From: Bacillota bacterium
GTDB lineage: Bacteria > Bacillota > Clostridia > Lachnospirales > Lachnospiraceae
DNA: 7,812 bases
Assembly (NCBI GenBank): GCA_023441145.1
Contig: JAEZQN010000116.1
Coordinates: 1 to 7,812 of the forward strand
Direction of reading: 5' to 3'
The stretch's first letter is position 1. Every line of letters begins with the position of its first letter. The notes beneath the pieces were generated by a model. That model was not told where the DNA came from, ran no database searches, and was given only the letters and a program-made list of their open reading frames with translations. Below are positions 1 through 6,425 of the stretch, one piece after another. Made by a program: the position numbers and the translations under genes.

Positions 1-10
1 GGATTAACCG

Positions 11-610
11 ATGGAGCAACCACATAGTTGGCATGAAGGCTTTTCCTACAGGCCTATCGATGATGCGCTTAAAGTAAGGATGATGAATAAATCCTATAAA
101 CCGGAAGCCGACTTTTCCCTTGAAGAACTGGTTTATGTAAAGGTTCTTCACTATGACTTTAAAGGTCAAGTAAAGACTGGAGAATTAGTAGTAAATCGTT
201 GCATTGCAGACAATGTGCTATCTATATTTACAGAACTATTCGATGCAAAGTACCCCATTGAAAAACTACGATTAATTGACGATTACAATGCTGACGATGA
301 TTTGTCTATGGCAGATAATAATTCCTCTGCCTTTAATTATCGTACCATAGCACGTACCAACCAGCTCTCAAACCACGCTATCGGAATGGCCATTGATATT
401 AATCCTCTCTATAATCCCTACATTCAGGTTCGAGATGGACAAACCAATATATATCCCAAAAATGGGCTAATCTATACCGACCGAAGCCTTGAGAATCCTT
501 ATTACATTCATAAAAATGATACCTGTTATAACTGTTTTATCAAACATGGGTTCACTTGGGGTGGTGACTGGAACCCTAGTAAGGATTATCAACATTTTGA
601 ATATAAATAA
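11..610 (+). CDS. M15-family D-Ala-D-Ala carboxypeptidase/endopeptidase-like metallopeptidase
   Basis: A 199-residue zinc peptidase of the M15 (VanY/CwlK-like) type, expected to cut peptide bonds in peptidoglycan stem peptides. The zinc-site signature S-N-H-A-I-G-M-A-I-D is at residues 120-129, giving ligands His122 and Asp129. The C-terminal motif D-Y-Q-H-F-E at 192-197 supplies Asp192 as likely catalytic acid/base and His195 as third ligand. The stretches around residues 45-60 (VLHYDFKG), 86-110 (a Y-N-A-D-D-D then S-A-F-N-Y-R) and 180-187 (GFTWGGDW) are typical of clostridial members. The start is the first ATG after an in-frame TAA at positions 5-7; only a partial GGA is visible as RBS. 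No signal peptide or membrane helix is encoded, although a wall enzyme would usually have one, so the N-terminus may be shortened relative to relatives. The catalytic domain looks complete. The exact bond cleaved cannot be told. Confidence 0.88.
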   Translation: MEQPHSWHEGFSYRPIDDALKVRMMNKSYKPEADFSLEELVYVKVLHYDFKGQVKTGELVVNRCIADNVLSIFTELFDAKYPIEKLRLIDDYNADDDLSMADNNSSAFNYRTIARTNQLSNHAIGMAIDINPLYNPYIQVRDGQTNIYPKNGLIYTDRSLENPYYIHKNDTCYNCFIKHGFTWGGDWNPSKDYQHFEYK

Positions 611-638
611 TGGCAACAAAGAGATTTCCTTTGTAATA

Positions 639-683
639 AAAAACGGGTGGCTACACGAAAACATCGTGAGACCACCCGTTTTT
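639..683. terminator. Bidirectional Rho-independent terminator between the M15 gene and pgi
   Basis: A 12-bp perfect stem (639-650 with 672-683, core CGGGTGG/CCACCCG) is flanked by A-runs on the left and T-runs on the right, so it works in both directions. The 21-nt apical part contains a further CACG/CGTG pairing (654-657 with 665-668). It lies 28 bp after the M15 stop and 5 bp after the pgi stop, serving both convergent genes. Confidence 0.92.
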
Positions 684-688
684 ATTAT

Positions 689-2038
689 TTATAATCTCTT
701 TAATAATTCTTCTCTTTCTTTCTCAAAGCCAGGTTTACCAAGTAATGCAAACATGTTCTTCTTATAGCTTTCTACACCTGGTTGATCAAATGGATTTACT
801 CCAAGTAAATATCCACTAACACCAACTGCAAACTCAAAGAAATAGAATAACTGACCCAAAGAATACTCATCCTGGGCTGGCATCTTTACTACTAAGTTTG
901 GCACATCTCCATCACTGTGAGCAAGACGAGTACCTTGCATAGCACTCTTATTAACAAAATCTACTGTCTTTCCAGCAAGATAATTTAAACCATCTAAATC
1001 TACAGGTTCTTCCTCAAGAGTTAATTCACAAAGAGGAGTCTCAAGCTCAATTACCGTTTCAAACATTGTTCTTTGACCATCTTGAATAAACTGTCCCATG
1101 GAGTGAAGATCTGTTGTTAAATCAACTGCTGCAGGGAAGATACCCTTCTGATCCTTGCCTTCACTTTCTCCATATAGCTGTTTCCACCATTCACCTATAT
1201 AGTGAAGGGATGGCTCATAGTTACAAAGAATCTCTATGCTCTTATTCTTTCTAAGAAGAATGTTACGAACAGCTGCATATAACACAGCATCGTTATTATC
1301 ATATTCATTATCGATACAGCGAGTTCTCATATCCGCTGCACCTTCCATTAACTTAGTGATATCTGCACCACTAACAGCGATAGGAAGCAAACCAACTGCG
1401 GTTAATACAGAGAATCTTCCACCTACATCATCTGGAACAACAAAAGTCTCATAGCCTTCTTCATCAGCAAGATTCTTTAAAGATCCCTTTGCTTTATCTG
1501 TAGTAGCATAAATTCTCTTAGCAGCTTCTGCTTTGCCGTATTTCTCTTCTAGCTTCTTTTTAAATAGACGGAAAGCAATTGCCGGCTCAGTAGTAGTACC
1601 TGATTTACTTATTACATTAACAGAAAAGTCTCTATCTCCTACTACTTCTATTAAATGTGACATATAAGTACTGCTAATGTTGTTACCAACATAGTATATC
1701 TCAGGAGTTTTACGAATCTCTTTGGATACACTGTTGTAAAAACTATGTCTTAAGAATTCAATTGCAGCACGTGCTCCTAGATAGGATCCACCGATTCCAA
1801 TTACAATTAAAACTTCAGAATCTTGTTGAATCTTGGCTGCAGACTTTTGAATTCTGGAAAACTCGTCTTTGTCATAATCCACAGGTAGATCAATCCATCC
1901 TAAAAAGTCATTGCCTGCACCTGTCTTGTCAAGAAGCATTTTCTTTGCAGATAATGCACTTTCTTTAATCATAGCTAATTCTTCAGCAGCAATAAAATCC
2001 TTTGCTGTAGAATAAATAAATGATACTTCTTTTGCCAT
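689..2038 (-). CDS. pgi: Glucose-6-phosphate isomerase
   Basis: A cytoplasmic enzyme that interconverts glucose 6-phosphate and fructose 6-phosphate in glycolysis and gluconeogenesis. It is 449 residues from the chosen start, the usual length for the Firmicute form. Both family signatures are present: D-V-G-G-R-F-S-V-L-T near 204-213 and G-V-N-P-F-D-Q-P-G-V-E-S-Y-K-K at 413-427. The expected catalytic residues are visible as Glu291 (YGESEGKD), His312 (TDLHSMGQ) and Lys426. The sugar-phosphate loop S-K-S-G-T-T-T is at 144-150 and the GIGGSYLGAR segment at 81-90. I chose the ATG at 2036-2038 because AAAGGAG sits 9 nt upstream; an in-frame ATG nine codons earlier (2065) would place that RBS inside the gene and has none of its own. 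It has its own promoter (2117-2145) and ends at the shared terminator at 639-683. No anomalies seen. Confidence 0.98.
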   Translation of the reverse strand: MAKEVSFIYSTAKDFIAAEELAMIKESALSAKKMLLDKTGAGNDFLGWIDLPVDYDKDEFSRIQKSAAKIQQDSEVLIVIGIGGSYLGARAAIEFLRHSFYNSVSKEIRKTPEIYYVGNNISSTYMSHLIEVVGDRDFSVNVISKSGTTTEPAIAFRLFKKKLEEKYGKAEAAKRIYATTDKAKGSLKNLADEEGYETFVVPDDVGGRFSVLTAVGLLPIAVSGADITKLMEGAADMRTRCIDNEYDNNDAVLYAAVRNILLRKNKSIEILCNYEPSLHYIGEWWKQLYGESEGKDQKGIFPAAVDLTTDLHSMGQFIQDGQRTMFETVIELETPLCELTLEEEPVDLDGLNYLAGKTVDFVNKSAMQGTRLAHSDGDVPNLVVKMPAQDEYSLGQLFYFFEFAVGVSGYLLGVNPFDQPGVESYKKNMFALLGKPGFEKEREELLKRL

Positions 2039-2047
2039 TCTTTTGCA

Positions 2048-2054
2048 CTCCTTT
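2048..2054 (-). promoter_or_regulatory. Ribosome binding site that decides the pgi start
   Basis: AAAGGAG on the minus strand, 9 nt before the ATG at 2036-2038. It lies downstream of the alternative in-frame ATG at 2063-2065, so it favours the shorter 449-residue protein. Confidence 0.85.
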
Positions 2055-2116
2055 GGTTCTACCATTACATAATAATTTATTAAAGAACTACTGGTTACAC
2101 TTTTCGTTTACAGTAT

Positions 2117-2145
2117 ATTCTATCAAATTACCCACTTATTAGCAA
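2117..2145 (-). promoter_or_regulatory. Predicted sigma-A promoter of pgi
   Basis: On the minus strand, -35 TTGCTA (2140-2145) and -10 TAGAAT (2117-2122) are 17 bp apart. The -10 is preceded by TGA, giving an extended -10 (TGnTAGAAT). The start of transcription would be near 2110, leaving a leader of about 70 nt. Confidence 0.65.
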
Positions 2146-2177
2146 TATTAAAAAGAAGTTTCTGTCATATGACCTTA

Positions 2178-3398
2178 TTATGCCAAATACTCTCTTAGAA
2201 TATCCTCAATAATCTGTGCCTCTTCACTAGATATGGCTTTTCTCTGTGCACTCTCATCTACCTTAACTGCACCTTGTGGTTTATTAGTCTCTTTTTTAAC
2301 TTGTGTATTAACTACTTCTTGCTTACTGGTTGCAATCTTAGTCGTTTCCTTCTCTTTGGTCCCTAGCTTGACAGCTGATTCTCTAGAAAATGGACTTGCT
2401 GTCTCAACCTTTGTTATCTGCTGCTCTTGCTTTCCACTAGCAGTAGACTCTACTGTAAAAAATTCCGGCATTGTAATATGACGAGTTTCCTTATCCTCTT
2501 GAATCATCTTCTTCAATTCATTCTTCTTAGCTAAACGACGAAGCTCTGCTTCCTCTTCTGGTTTTATCCTCTTCTTGGACTTATCTTTCTTAGAGGAATG
2601 CTTCTCTTCCTCTTTCTTAGACCGGTCTATCTTCTCCACATTGCCCGTCTCCATAAAAAGATGGGCATCATCAAATTCTTCCTCTGCCTTTATCACCTTT
2701 TTCTCTGCCTTCTTTTCCTTTACAGTAACTAAATCTACTTTTGTGGCAGCACTTTCAATTTGAGCAACCAACTCAGGAACCTCAACCTCTTTTTTCTTTG
2801 TTTGTTTATCCTTGCCCTTTTGACTTGGTAACTCTAGATATTCTTTCTTATATTGTTCTAACAAATCTGAGCTAAATTCTCCATTTTCAAGCCTGGATTT
2901 CAAAAAATTCTCTAGATAATCCTTAATATTTACCTTTAAAATCTTTCGTTTCATGTTTAAATTTATAAAATAATCATAACTTATCAACACCAGTGCACCC
3001 AAGACACCAGCAATTAAAGTGGATAAAATGTGATTTATTTCACATTCGTCCAAAAGTCCTAAAATACTGAATACAGAGCCTGTTAAAACCGATACAATTA
3101 CAATCTCTCCACTAATTGTCTCCCATGTGTATAAAAGAATTCCACAGAATCTATACCTGTATACATACTTATCCACAAAAGTATCCACATTATTAACACC
3201 AATGTTTAGTTTATAACAAGTCTCAAATTTAAGACGAAGTACACGCATTAATCGATTCTTGGATGTACCCATCCTTTTTGACGCTCGAATTAACAGACGA
3301 TACTTCATAGAAAGTACAAATTTAATAAAAAGTCCAACACCACATATCCCTAAAATAATGTATAAAAAGATATTTCTATCAAACCATTCTTGTACCAT
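2178..3398 (-). CDS. Unrecognised membrane protein: three predicted helices plus long Lys/Glu-rich tail
   Basis: A 406-residue protein that I cannot assign to a named family. Predicted membrane helices lie at about residues 11-30, 98-116 and 122-142. Between helices 1 and 2 is a basic region (31-60, many K/R) followed by a conserved-looking stretch rich in aromatics (YVYRYRFCGILLYTWE, about 78-93). After helix 3 comes an amphipathic stretch (NIKDYLENFLKSRLENG, 157-173). Residues 190-385 are low-complexity, rich in Lys, Glu, Ser and Thr, and probably disordered or partly coiled. The protein closes with a short helical patch, S-E-E-A-Q-I-I-E-D-I-L-R-E-Y-L-A (391-406). The start is supported by GGGAGG 6 nt upstream and a promoter at 3434-3462. 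No enzymatic motif, lipobox or transport signature is visible. A scaffold or adaptor anchored in the membrane is one possibility, but this is inference. It lies between mtnN and pgi without obvious functional link. Confidence 0.85.
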   Translation of the reverse strand: MVQEWFDRNIFLYIILGICGVGLFIKFVLSMKYRLLIRASKRMGTSKNRLMRVLRLKFETCYKLNIGVNNVDTFVDKYVYRYRFCGILLYTWETISGEIVIVSVLTGSVFSILGLLDECEINHILSTLIAGVLGALVLISYDYFINLNMKRKILKVNIKDYLENFLKSRLENGEFSSDLLEQYKKEYLELPSQKGKDKQTKKKEVEVPELVAQIESAATKVDLVTVKEKKAEKKVIKAEEEFDDAHLFMETGNVEKIDRSKKEEEKHSSKKDKSKKRIKPEEEAELRRLAKKNELKKMIQEDKETRHITMPEFFTVESTASGKQEQQITKVETASPFSRESAVKLGTKEKETTKIATSKQEVVNTQVKKETNKPQGAVKVDESAQRKAISSEEAQIIEDILREYLA

Positions 3399-3433
3399 AC
3401 ACTACCTCCCATTTAATTTCCATATTTTAACAT

Positions 3434-3462
3434 ATTATATACTACCTGTCCCTTTTTGAAAA
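3434..3462 (-). promoter_or_regulatory. Predicted promoter of the 406-residue membrane protein gene
   Basis: On the minus strand, -35 TTTTCA (3457-3462) and a consensus -10 TATAAT (3434-3439) are separated by 17 bp. Transcription would start about 30 nt upstream of the ATG at 3398, leaving just enough leader for the GGGAGG site. Confidence 0.65.
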
Positions 3463-3518
3463 GGTATTATCCCCATATTTTGTATGACAAAAAACGGTTC
3501 TTTCAGAATCATTCTTTC

Positions 3519-3572
3519 ACAAAAATGAATAAAGCGTCTAATCAACCCAAGTATCGAGTTGAATAGACGCTT
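3519..3572 (-). terminator. Rho-independent terminator of mtnN
   Basis: A 9-bp stem (3532-3540 with 3564-3572, AAGCGTCTA/TAGACGCTT) continues past one A/A mismatch with 5 more pairs (3542-3546 with 3558-3562). On the minus strand it is followed by a T-rich run (TATTCATTTTTG). It begins about 30 nt past the mtnN stop. The T-tract is interrupted, so termination may be partial. Confidence 0.72.
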
Positions 3573-3600
3573 CTATCTCCCTTTTAAGGTACAATGCTTA

Positions 3601-4299
3601 CTACAGTGCTGCAAGCATTCCATTTACTAGATTTACTGCATGGTTGGCTGCTTTCTCTTCAAACTGTGGGTAATCCTCACAAGCTGTACTGTCTGCTTTA
3701 TCCGAAATAGCTCGAATTATAACAAACTTCACTTGATTTAATGCTGCAACCTGAGCAATGGCTGCTCCCTCCATTTCCGCACAATAACACTTAAAGTTAT
3801 CTCCTAACCACTTCTTCTTTTCTTGACCTGAAATAAACTGGTCTCCAGAAACTACTCTTCCAATATGGGTATGGATATCAGGATTCTTCTCTTTACATAC
3901 TTTAGCAGCAAGCTCTACGATTTCTTCATCAGCAACAAATATGGAAGTTTCCATCTGTGGAATCACACCAAGCGGGTATCCAAAGCCAGTGGCATCCATG
4001 TCATGTTGAAGAGCATCTTTAGAAATTACAATGTCTCCTATATCAACCATATCTGCAATTCCTCCAGCAATTCCGGTATTTATAATTAGCTCCACCTGGA
4101 ATTCATCCACTAAGATTTGAGCACACATTGCAGCATTTACTTTACCAATTCCACTTCTTACTACCACAATCTCTTTCCCTAAGTAGGTTCCCTGGTTAAA
4201 CTCTAAGGATGCCTTCTCTACTACTTTTGTAACCTGCATCTGCTCCTTTAGACGTTTTACCTCTATTTCCATAGCTCCAATGATTCCGATTCGATTCAT
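3601..4299 (-). CDS. mtnN: 5'-methylthioadenosine/S-adenosylhomocysteine nucleosidase
   Basis: A 232-residue cytoplasmic enzyme, the normal length, that hydrolyses methylthioadenosine and S-adenosylhomocysteine (and 5'-deoxyadenosine in known relatives) to adenine plus the thio-sugar. It removes by-products of SAM-dependent reactions and feeds methionine salvage and the AI-2 precursor route. The N-terminal M-N-R-I-G-I-I-G-A-M-E-I-E-V matches the family, with Glu13 aligning with the catalytic Glu12 of E. coli MTAN. The N-T-G-I-A-G-G motif is at 74-80, S-G-D-Q-F-I-S at 151-157, the ribose-binding A-E-M-E-G-A-A at 174-180, and the catalytic Asp200 in R-A-I-S-D-K-A-D. GAGG 6 nt upstream supports the start. 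It is transcribed from its own promoter (4377-4405), divergent from the TSCPD-murG unit, and ends before a hairpin at 3532-3572. Confidence 0.97.
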   Translation of the reverse strand: MNRIGIIGAMEIEVKRLKEQMQVTKVVEKASLEFNQGTYLGKEIVVVRSGIGKVNAAMCAQILVDEFQVELIINTGIAGGIADMVDIGDIVISKDALQHDMDATGFGYPLGVIPQMETSIFVADEEIVELAAKVCKEKNPDIHTHIGRVVSGDQFISGQEKKKWLGDNFKCYCAEMEGAAIAQVAALNQVKFVIIRAISDKADSTACEDYPQFEEKAANHAVNLVNGMLAAL

Positions 4300-4376
4300 A
4301 CTGTACCTCGCTTCTTTTCTTTGTACGCCTGCATTACCTCTAATACAAGCTCCTTTTATGACCTATTTTTACGACA

Positions 4377-4405
4377 ATGATACCATATTATTTCCCATGT
4401 GGCAA
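4377..4405 (-). promoter_or_regulatory. Predicted promoter of mtnN
   Basis: On the minus strand, -35 TTGCCA (4400-4405) and -10 TATCAT (4377-4382) are 17 bp apart, each 5/6 to consensus, and the -10 is preceded by TGG (extended -10). The start would be near 4370, giving a leader of about 70 nt that contains a 12-codon open frame ending on the mtnN start. Confidence 0.7.
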
Positions 4406-4453
4406 AAACTATTAAAAAGACGAAATAAAACGTTATCCCTTAAGAACAAAGCA

Positions 4454-4482
4454 TTGCCAAACAGTAAACTGTGCGATAAAAT
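4454..4482 (+). promoter_or_regulatory. Predicted promoter of the TSCPD-murG unit
   Basis: TTGCCA (4454-4459) and TAAAAT (4477-4482) are separated by exactly 17 bp, each 5/6 to consensus. Transcription would start near 4489. The spacer holds a short inverted repeat, ACAGT-AA-ACTGT (4461-4472), placed where a repressor could block polymerase. The -35 elements of this promoter and that of mtnN lie back to back, 48 bp apart. Confidence 0.7.
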
Positions 4483-4490
4483 GTTGAATT

Positions 4491-4518
4491 GGATGGCAAT
4501 ACATAACTGCCATGATCC
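4491..4518 (+). promoter_or_regulatory. Hairpin or operator at the predicted 5' end of the TSCPD-murG mRNA
   Basis: ATGGCA (4493-4498) and TGCCAT (4508-4513) form a 6-bp inverted repeat around a 9-nt loop. It can extend to GGAT/ATCC if one base (G4514) bulges. It starts at or just after the predicted transcription start, so it could be a stabilising 5' hairpin or a protein site. No known riboswitch pattern is recognised. Confidence 0.4.
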
Positions 4519-4549
4519 GAGGAACACTTAGGATAAAGGAGAGTTTATT

Positions 4550-4795
4550 ATGCATTTTACACCAAAAGGCGTTTGCGCAAGAGGAATAGATTTTGAAATA
4601 GAAGATGGAATTGTTAAAAATGTAGTGTTTACAGGAGGCTGTAATGGGAATGCCTCTGGTATTTCCAGCTTAGTGGAGGGAATGAAGGTAGAGGATGTCA
4701 TTAAGAGATTAGAGGGTATTGAATGCGGATTCAAATCCACGTCCTGTCCTGACCAGCTGGCCAATGCGTTGAAGGAATACAAAGAAAATCAATAA
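4550..4795 (+). CDS. Small four-cysteine TSCPD-domain protein (TIGR03905-like)
   Basis: An 81-residue protein that matches the small stand-alone TSCPD family, named from the T-S-C-P-D motif seen here at residues 64-68 (STSCPDQLA). Four cysteines, Cys9 (PKGVCAR), Cys31 (FTGGCNGN), Cys59 (GIECG) and Cys66, fit the family's four-Cys pattern and suggest metal binding, probably zinc. The related domain in some ribonucleotide reductases lies at their C-terminus. The biochemical role of the stand-alone form is not established, so none is assigned. AAAGGAG 8 nt upstream sets the start. It is the first gene of a likely two-gene transcript: murG follows after 25 bp with its own RBS, and no terminator or promoter is seen in between. 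Confidence 0.9.
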   Translation: MHFTPKGVCARGIDFEIEDGIVKNVVFTGGCNGNASGISSLVEGMKVEDVIKRLEGIECGFKSTSCPDQLANALKEYKENQ

Positions 4796-4820
4796 GTGTC
4801 ATATAGAAAGGAAATGGATC

Positions 4821-5885
4821 ATGAAACGTATTATTTTAACCGGTGGGGGTACCGCTGGACATGTTACTCCTAACATTGCCCTTTTACCAGAGCTGAGGAA
4901 TCAAGGTTATGAAATCAACTACATTGGTTCTTATGATGGAATGGAGAGAAAGCTGATTGAGGAGTTGGGAATCCCTTATTACGGTATTTCCTCAGGAAAG
5001 CTACGTCGTTACAAAAGTATTAAGAATTTATCTGATCCTTTTCGTGTTGTAAAAGGATACTTTGAAGCTAGGAAATTATTGAAGCAATTAAAGCCAGATG
5101 TGGTTTTTTCCAAGGGTGGCTTCGTTACTGTTCCTGTAGTTCTAGCAGCCAAAGCGAAGAAGGTTCCTTCCATTATTCACGAATCCGATATGACACCAGG
5201 TCTAGCCAACCGAATCTGTATTCCAAGAGCTACTAAGGTCTGTGCTAACTTTAGCGAAACGGTAGATAAACTTCCTGCTGAGAAAGCTGTTTTAACAGGA
5301 ACTCCAATTCGTCAGGAACTATTCTCTGGGAATCGTATTAAAGGAGCTGAATTCTGTGGCTTTACCCTCAATAAACCAATTCTTATGGTGACTGGTGGTA
5401 GTCTAGGAGCATTAAAAGTGAACAATGCAGTTCGTAGTATTCTACCTAAGCTTTTAGAGACCTTTCAAGTGGTGCACCTTTGTGGTAACGGAAAGCTAGA
5501 CGAAAGCCTTAAGAATACGAAGGGCTATGTACAGTTTGAGTATATTAAAGAGGAAATGGCGGATTTATTTGCTGCTGCAGATGTGGTGATTTCTAGAGCT
5601 GGAGCCAATACAATCTTTGAGCTTTTAGCATTAAAGAAACCTAACCTTCTCATTCCTCTTTCTGCTGCCTCCAGTCGTGGAGACCAGATTCTCAATGCTA
5701 ATTCCTTTGAGAGACAGGGGTATAGTAAAGTTCTTTTAGAAGAAAAACTTAATGACGACTCTTTATATGAGGCCATTATGGATTTATATGAGAATAGACA
5801 AGCCTATACAGAGATGATGGGTGCTAGTAAGTTAAACAATTCCATTGATACCATTGTGTCTCTTATTAATCAAGTGGCTCGATAA
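4821..5885 (+). CDS. murG: MurG: lipid I to lipid II N-acetylglucosaminyltransferase (HESD-type)
   Basis: A 354-residue family GT28 enzyme that transfers GlcNAc from UDP-GlcNAc to lipid I on the inner face of the membrane, making lipid II for peptidoglycan. The glycine loops are at 8-14 (GGGTAGH, with His14), 98-101 (KGGF) and 192-197 (GGSLGA). The donor-site segment S-R-A-G-A-N-T-I-F-E-L-L-A is at 258-270, with Glu267 and then Asp288-Gln289. Residues 120-130 read H-E-S-D-M-T-P-G-L-A-N, the form I associate with the second, stand-alone MurG of some Firmicutes; the dcw-cluster type usually has HEQN. The neighbours here are not division or wall genes, which fits a stand-alone copy. AAAGGA 8 nt upstream supports the start. 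It probably shares the transcript of the TSCPD gene and ends at the hairpin at 5902-5946. Confidence 0.95.
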   Translation: MKRIILTGGGTAGHVTPNIALLPELRNQGYEINYIGSYDGMERKLIEELGIPYYGISSGKLRRYKSIKNLSDPFRVVKGYFEARKLLKQLKPDVVFSKGGFVTVPVVLAAKAKKVPSIIHESDMTPGLANRICIPRATKVCANFSETVDKLPAEKAVLTGTPIRQELFSGNRIKGAEFCGFTLNKPILMVTGGSLGALKVNNAVRSILPKLLETFQVVHLCGNGKLDESLKNTKGYVQFEYIKEEMADLFAAADVVISRAGANTIFELLALKKPNLLIPLSAASSRGDQILNANSFERQGYSKVLLEEKLNDDSLYEAIMDLYENRQAYTEMMGASKLNNSIDTIVSLINQVAR

Positions 5886-5901
5886 AATATTAATAAAGAC
5901 A

Positions 5902-5946
5902 AAAAACTACGGTTAACCAAGAAAACTCTTGTAAGCCGTAGTTTTT
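5902..5946. terminator. Bidirectional Rho-independent terminator between murG and the HIT gene
   Basis: An 11-bp perfect stem (AAAAACTACGG 5902-5912 with CCGTAGTTTTT 5936-5946) contains an inner CAAG/CTTG pairing (5918-5921 with 5928-5931). A-run and T-run flanks make it active both ways. It is 16 bp after the murG stop and 27 bp after the HIT stop. Confidence 0.92.
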
Positions 5947-5973
5947 CATTATATGCTATGTTTAATAGTAATA

Positions 5974-6393
5974 CTATTTGATACGAGCTGAAATGGCCTT
6001 TGCCAAAGAGGCAAACTCATCCTTGTACTTATCCTGATGAGACCATTTAATCGCAATCTTATCCCCTTTATAACGTGGAAGTAGATGAACATGGAGATGG
6101 AATACGGTTTGTCCCGCGGCCTCTCCATTATTCTGAAGGATGTTGATTCCATCACAATTTAATTCTTCCTTCATCGCCGTTGCTACCTTCTTTGCTACCA
6201 CAAAGATCTTACTAGCAACCGTATCGTCTAATTCATAGATATTGGTGGCATGAGTCTTTGGAAGAATGATAGCATGTCCTTTAGACGCAGGACTAATATC
6301 CATTATAACACGAAAATCCTCATCTTCATAAACGGTGGCGCTTGGTATTTCACCTGCAGCTATTTTACAGAAAATACAATTCTGATCTATCAT
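5974..6393 (-). CDS. HIT-family protein (Hint-like purine nucleotide hydrolase)
   Basis: A 139-residue cytoplasmic protein of the histidine-triad family, whose members hydrolyse phosphoramidate or phosphoanhydride bonds in nucleotides such as AMP-NH2 or dinucleoside polyphosphates. The triad H-L-H-V-H-L-L is at 99-105, with His101 the expected nucleophile position. The N-terminal C-I-F-C-K-I (Cys6, Cys9) together with His48 and His99 forms the zinc-binding set seen in Bacillus Hit-type proteins. The length is typical. AGGAGG 6 nt upstream supports the ATG. Transcription is expected from an extended -10 promoter (6426-6455) and ends at the bidirectional hairpin at 5902-5946. The physiological substrate cannot be inferred. 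It is divergent from the histidine kinase gene, which shares its 75-bp regulatory region. Confidence 0.95.
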   Translation of the reverse strand: MIDQNCIFCKIAAGEIPSATVYEDEDFRVIMDISPASKGHAIILPKTHATNIYELDDTVASKIFVVAKKVATAMKEELNCDGINILQNNGEAAGQTVFHLHVHLLPRYKGDKIAIKWSHQDKYKDEFASLAKAISARIK

Positions 6394-6425
6394 AGTGAGC
6401 CTCCTATCATTAATTTACTTTTGTT

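Noticed and set aside
489..767. Open frames on both strands over 467-767 at the end of the M15 gene
   Set aside because: They run through the M15 coding region, the strong terminator at 639-683 or the end of pgi, and have no RBS. They are chance frames.
2039..2065. Longer pgi start at 2065 (458 residues)
   Set aside because: No RBS precedes it, and the AAAGGAG for the ATG at 2038 would lie inside the coding region. The 449-residue form matches the family length and catalytic-residue spacing.
2164..2173. Palindrome GTCATATGAC between the membrane protein gene and pgi
   Set aside because: It is a 10-bp palindrome without loop or T-run, so it is not a terminator. It lies upstream of the pgi -35, but nothing else supports an operator there.
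4300..4370. SAM or other riboswitch in the mtnN leader
   Set aside because: The leader is only about 70 nt and shows neither the multi-helix layout of an S-box nor an attenuator hairpin with a U-run.
4280..4531. An 83-codon open frame on the + strand across the mtnN-TSCPD intergenic region
   Set aside because: It covers both predicted promoters and has no RBS. Its translation has the low-complexity look of random intergenic sequence, and it overlaps the start of mtnN.
4528..4782. An 84-codon minus-strand frame opposite the TSCPD gene
   Set aside because: It is the antisense shadow of a gene with clear family motifs, with no RBS or recognisable protein features.
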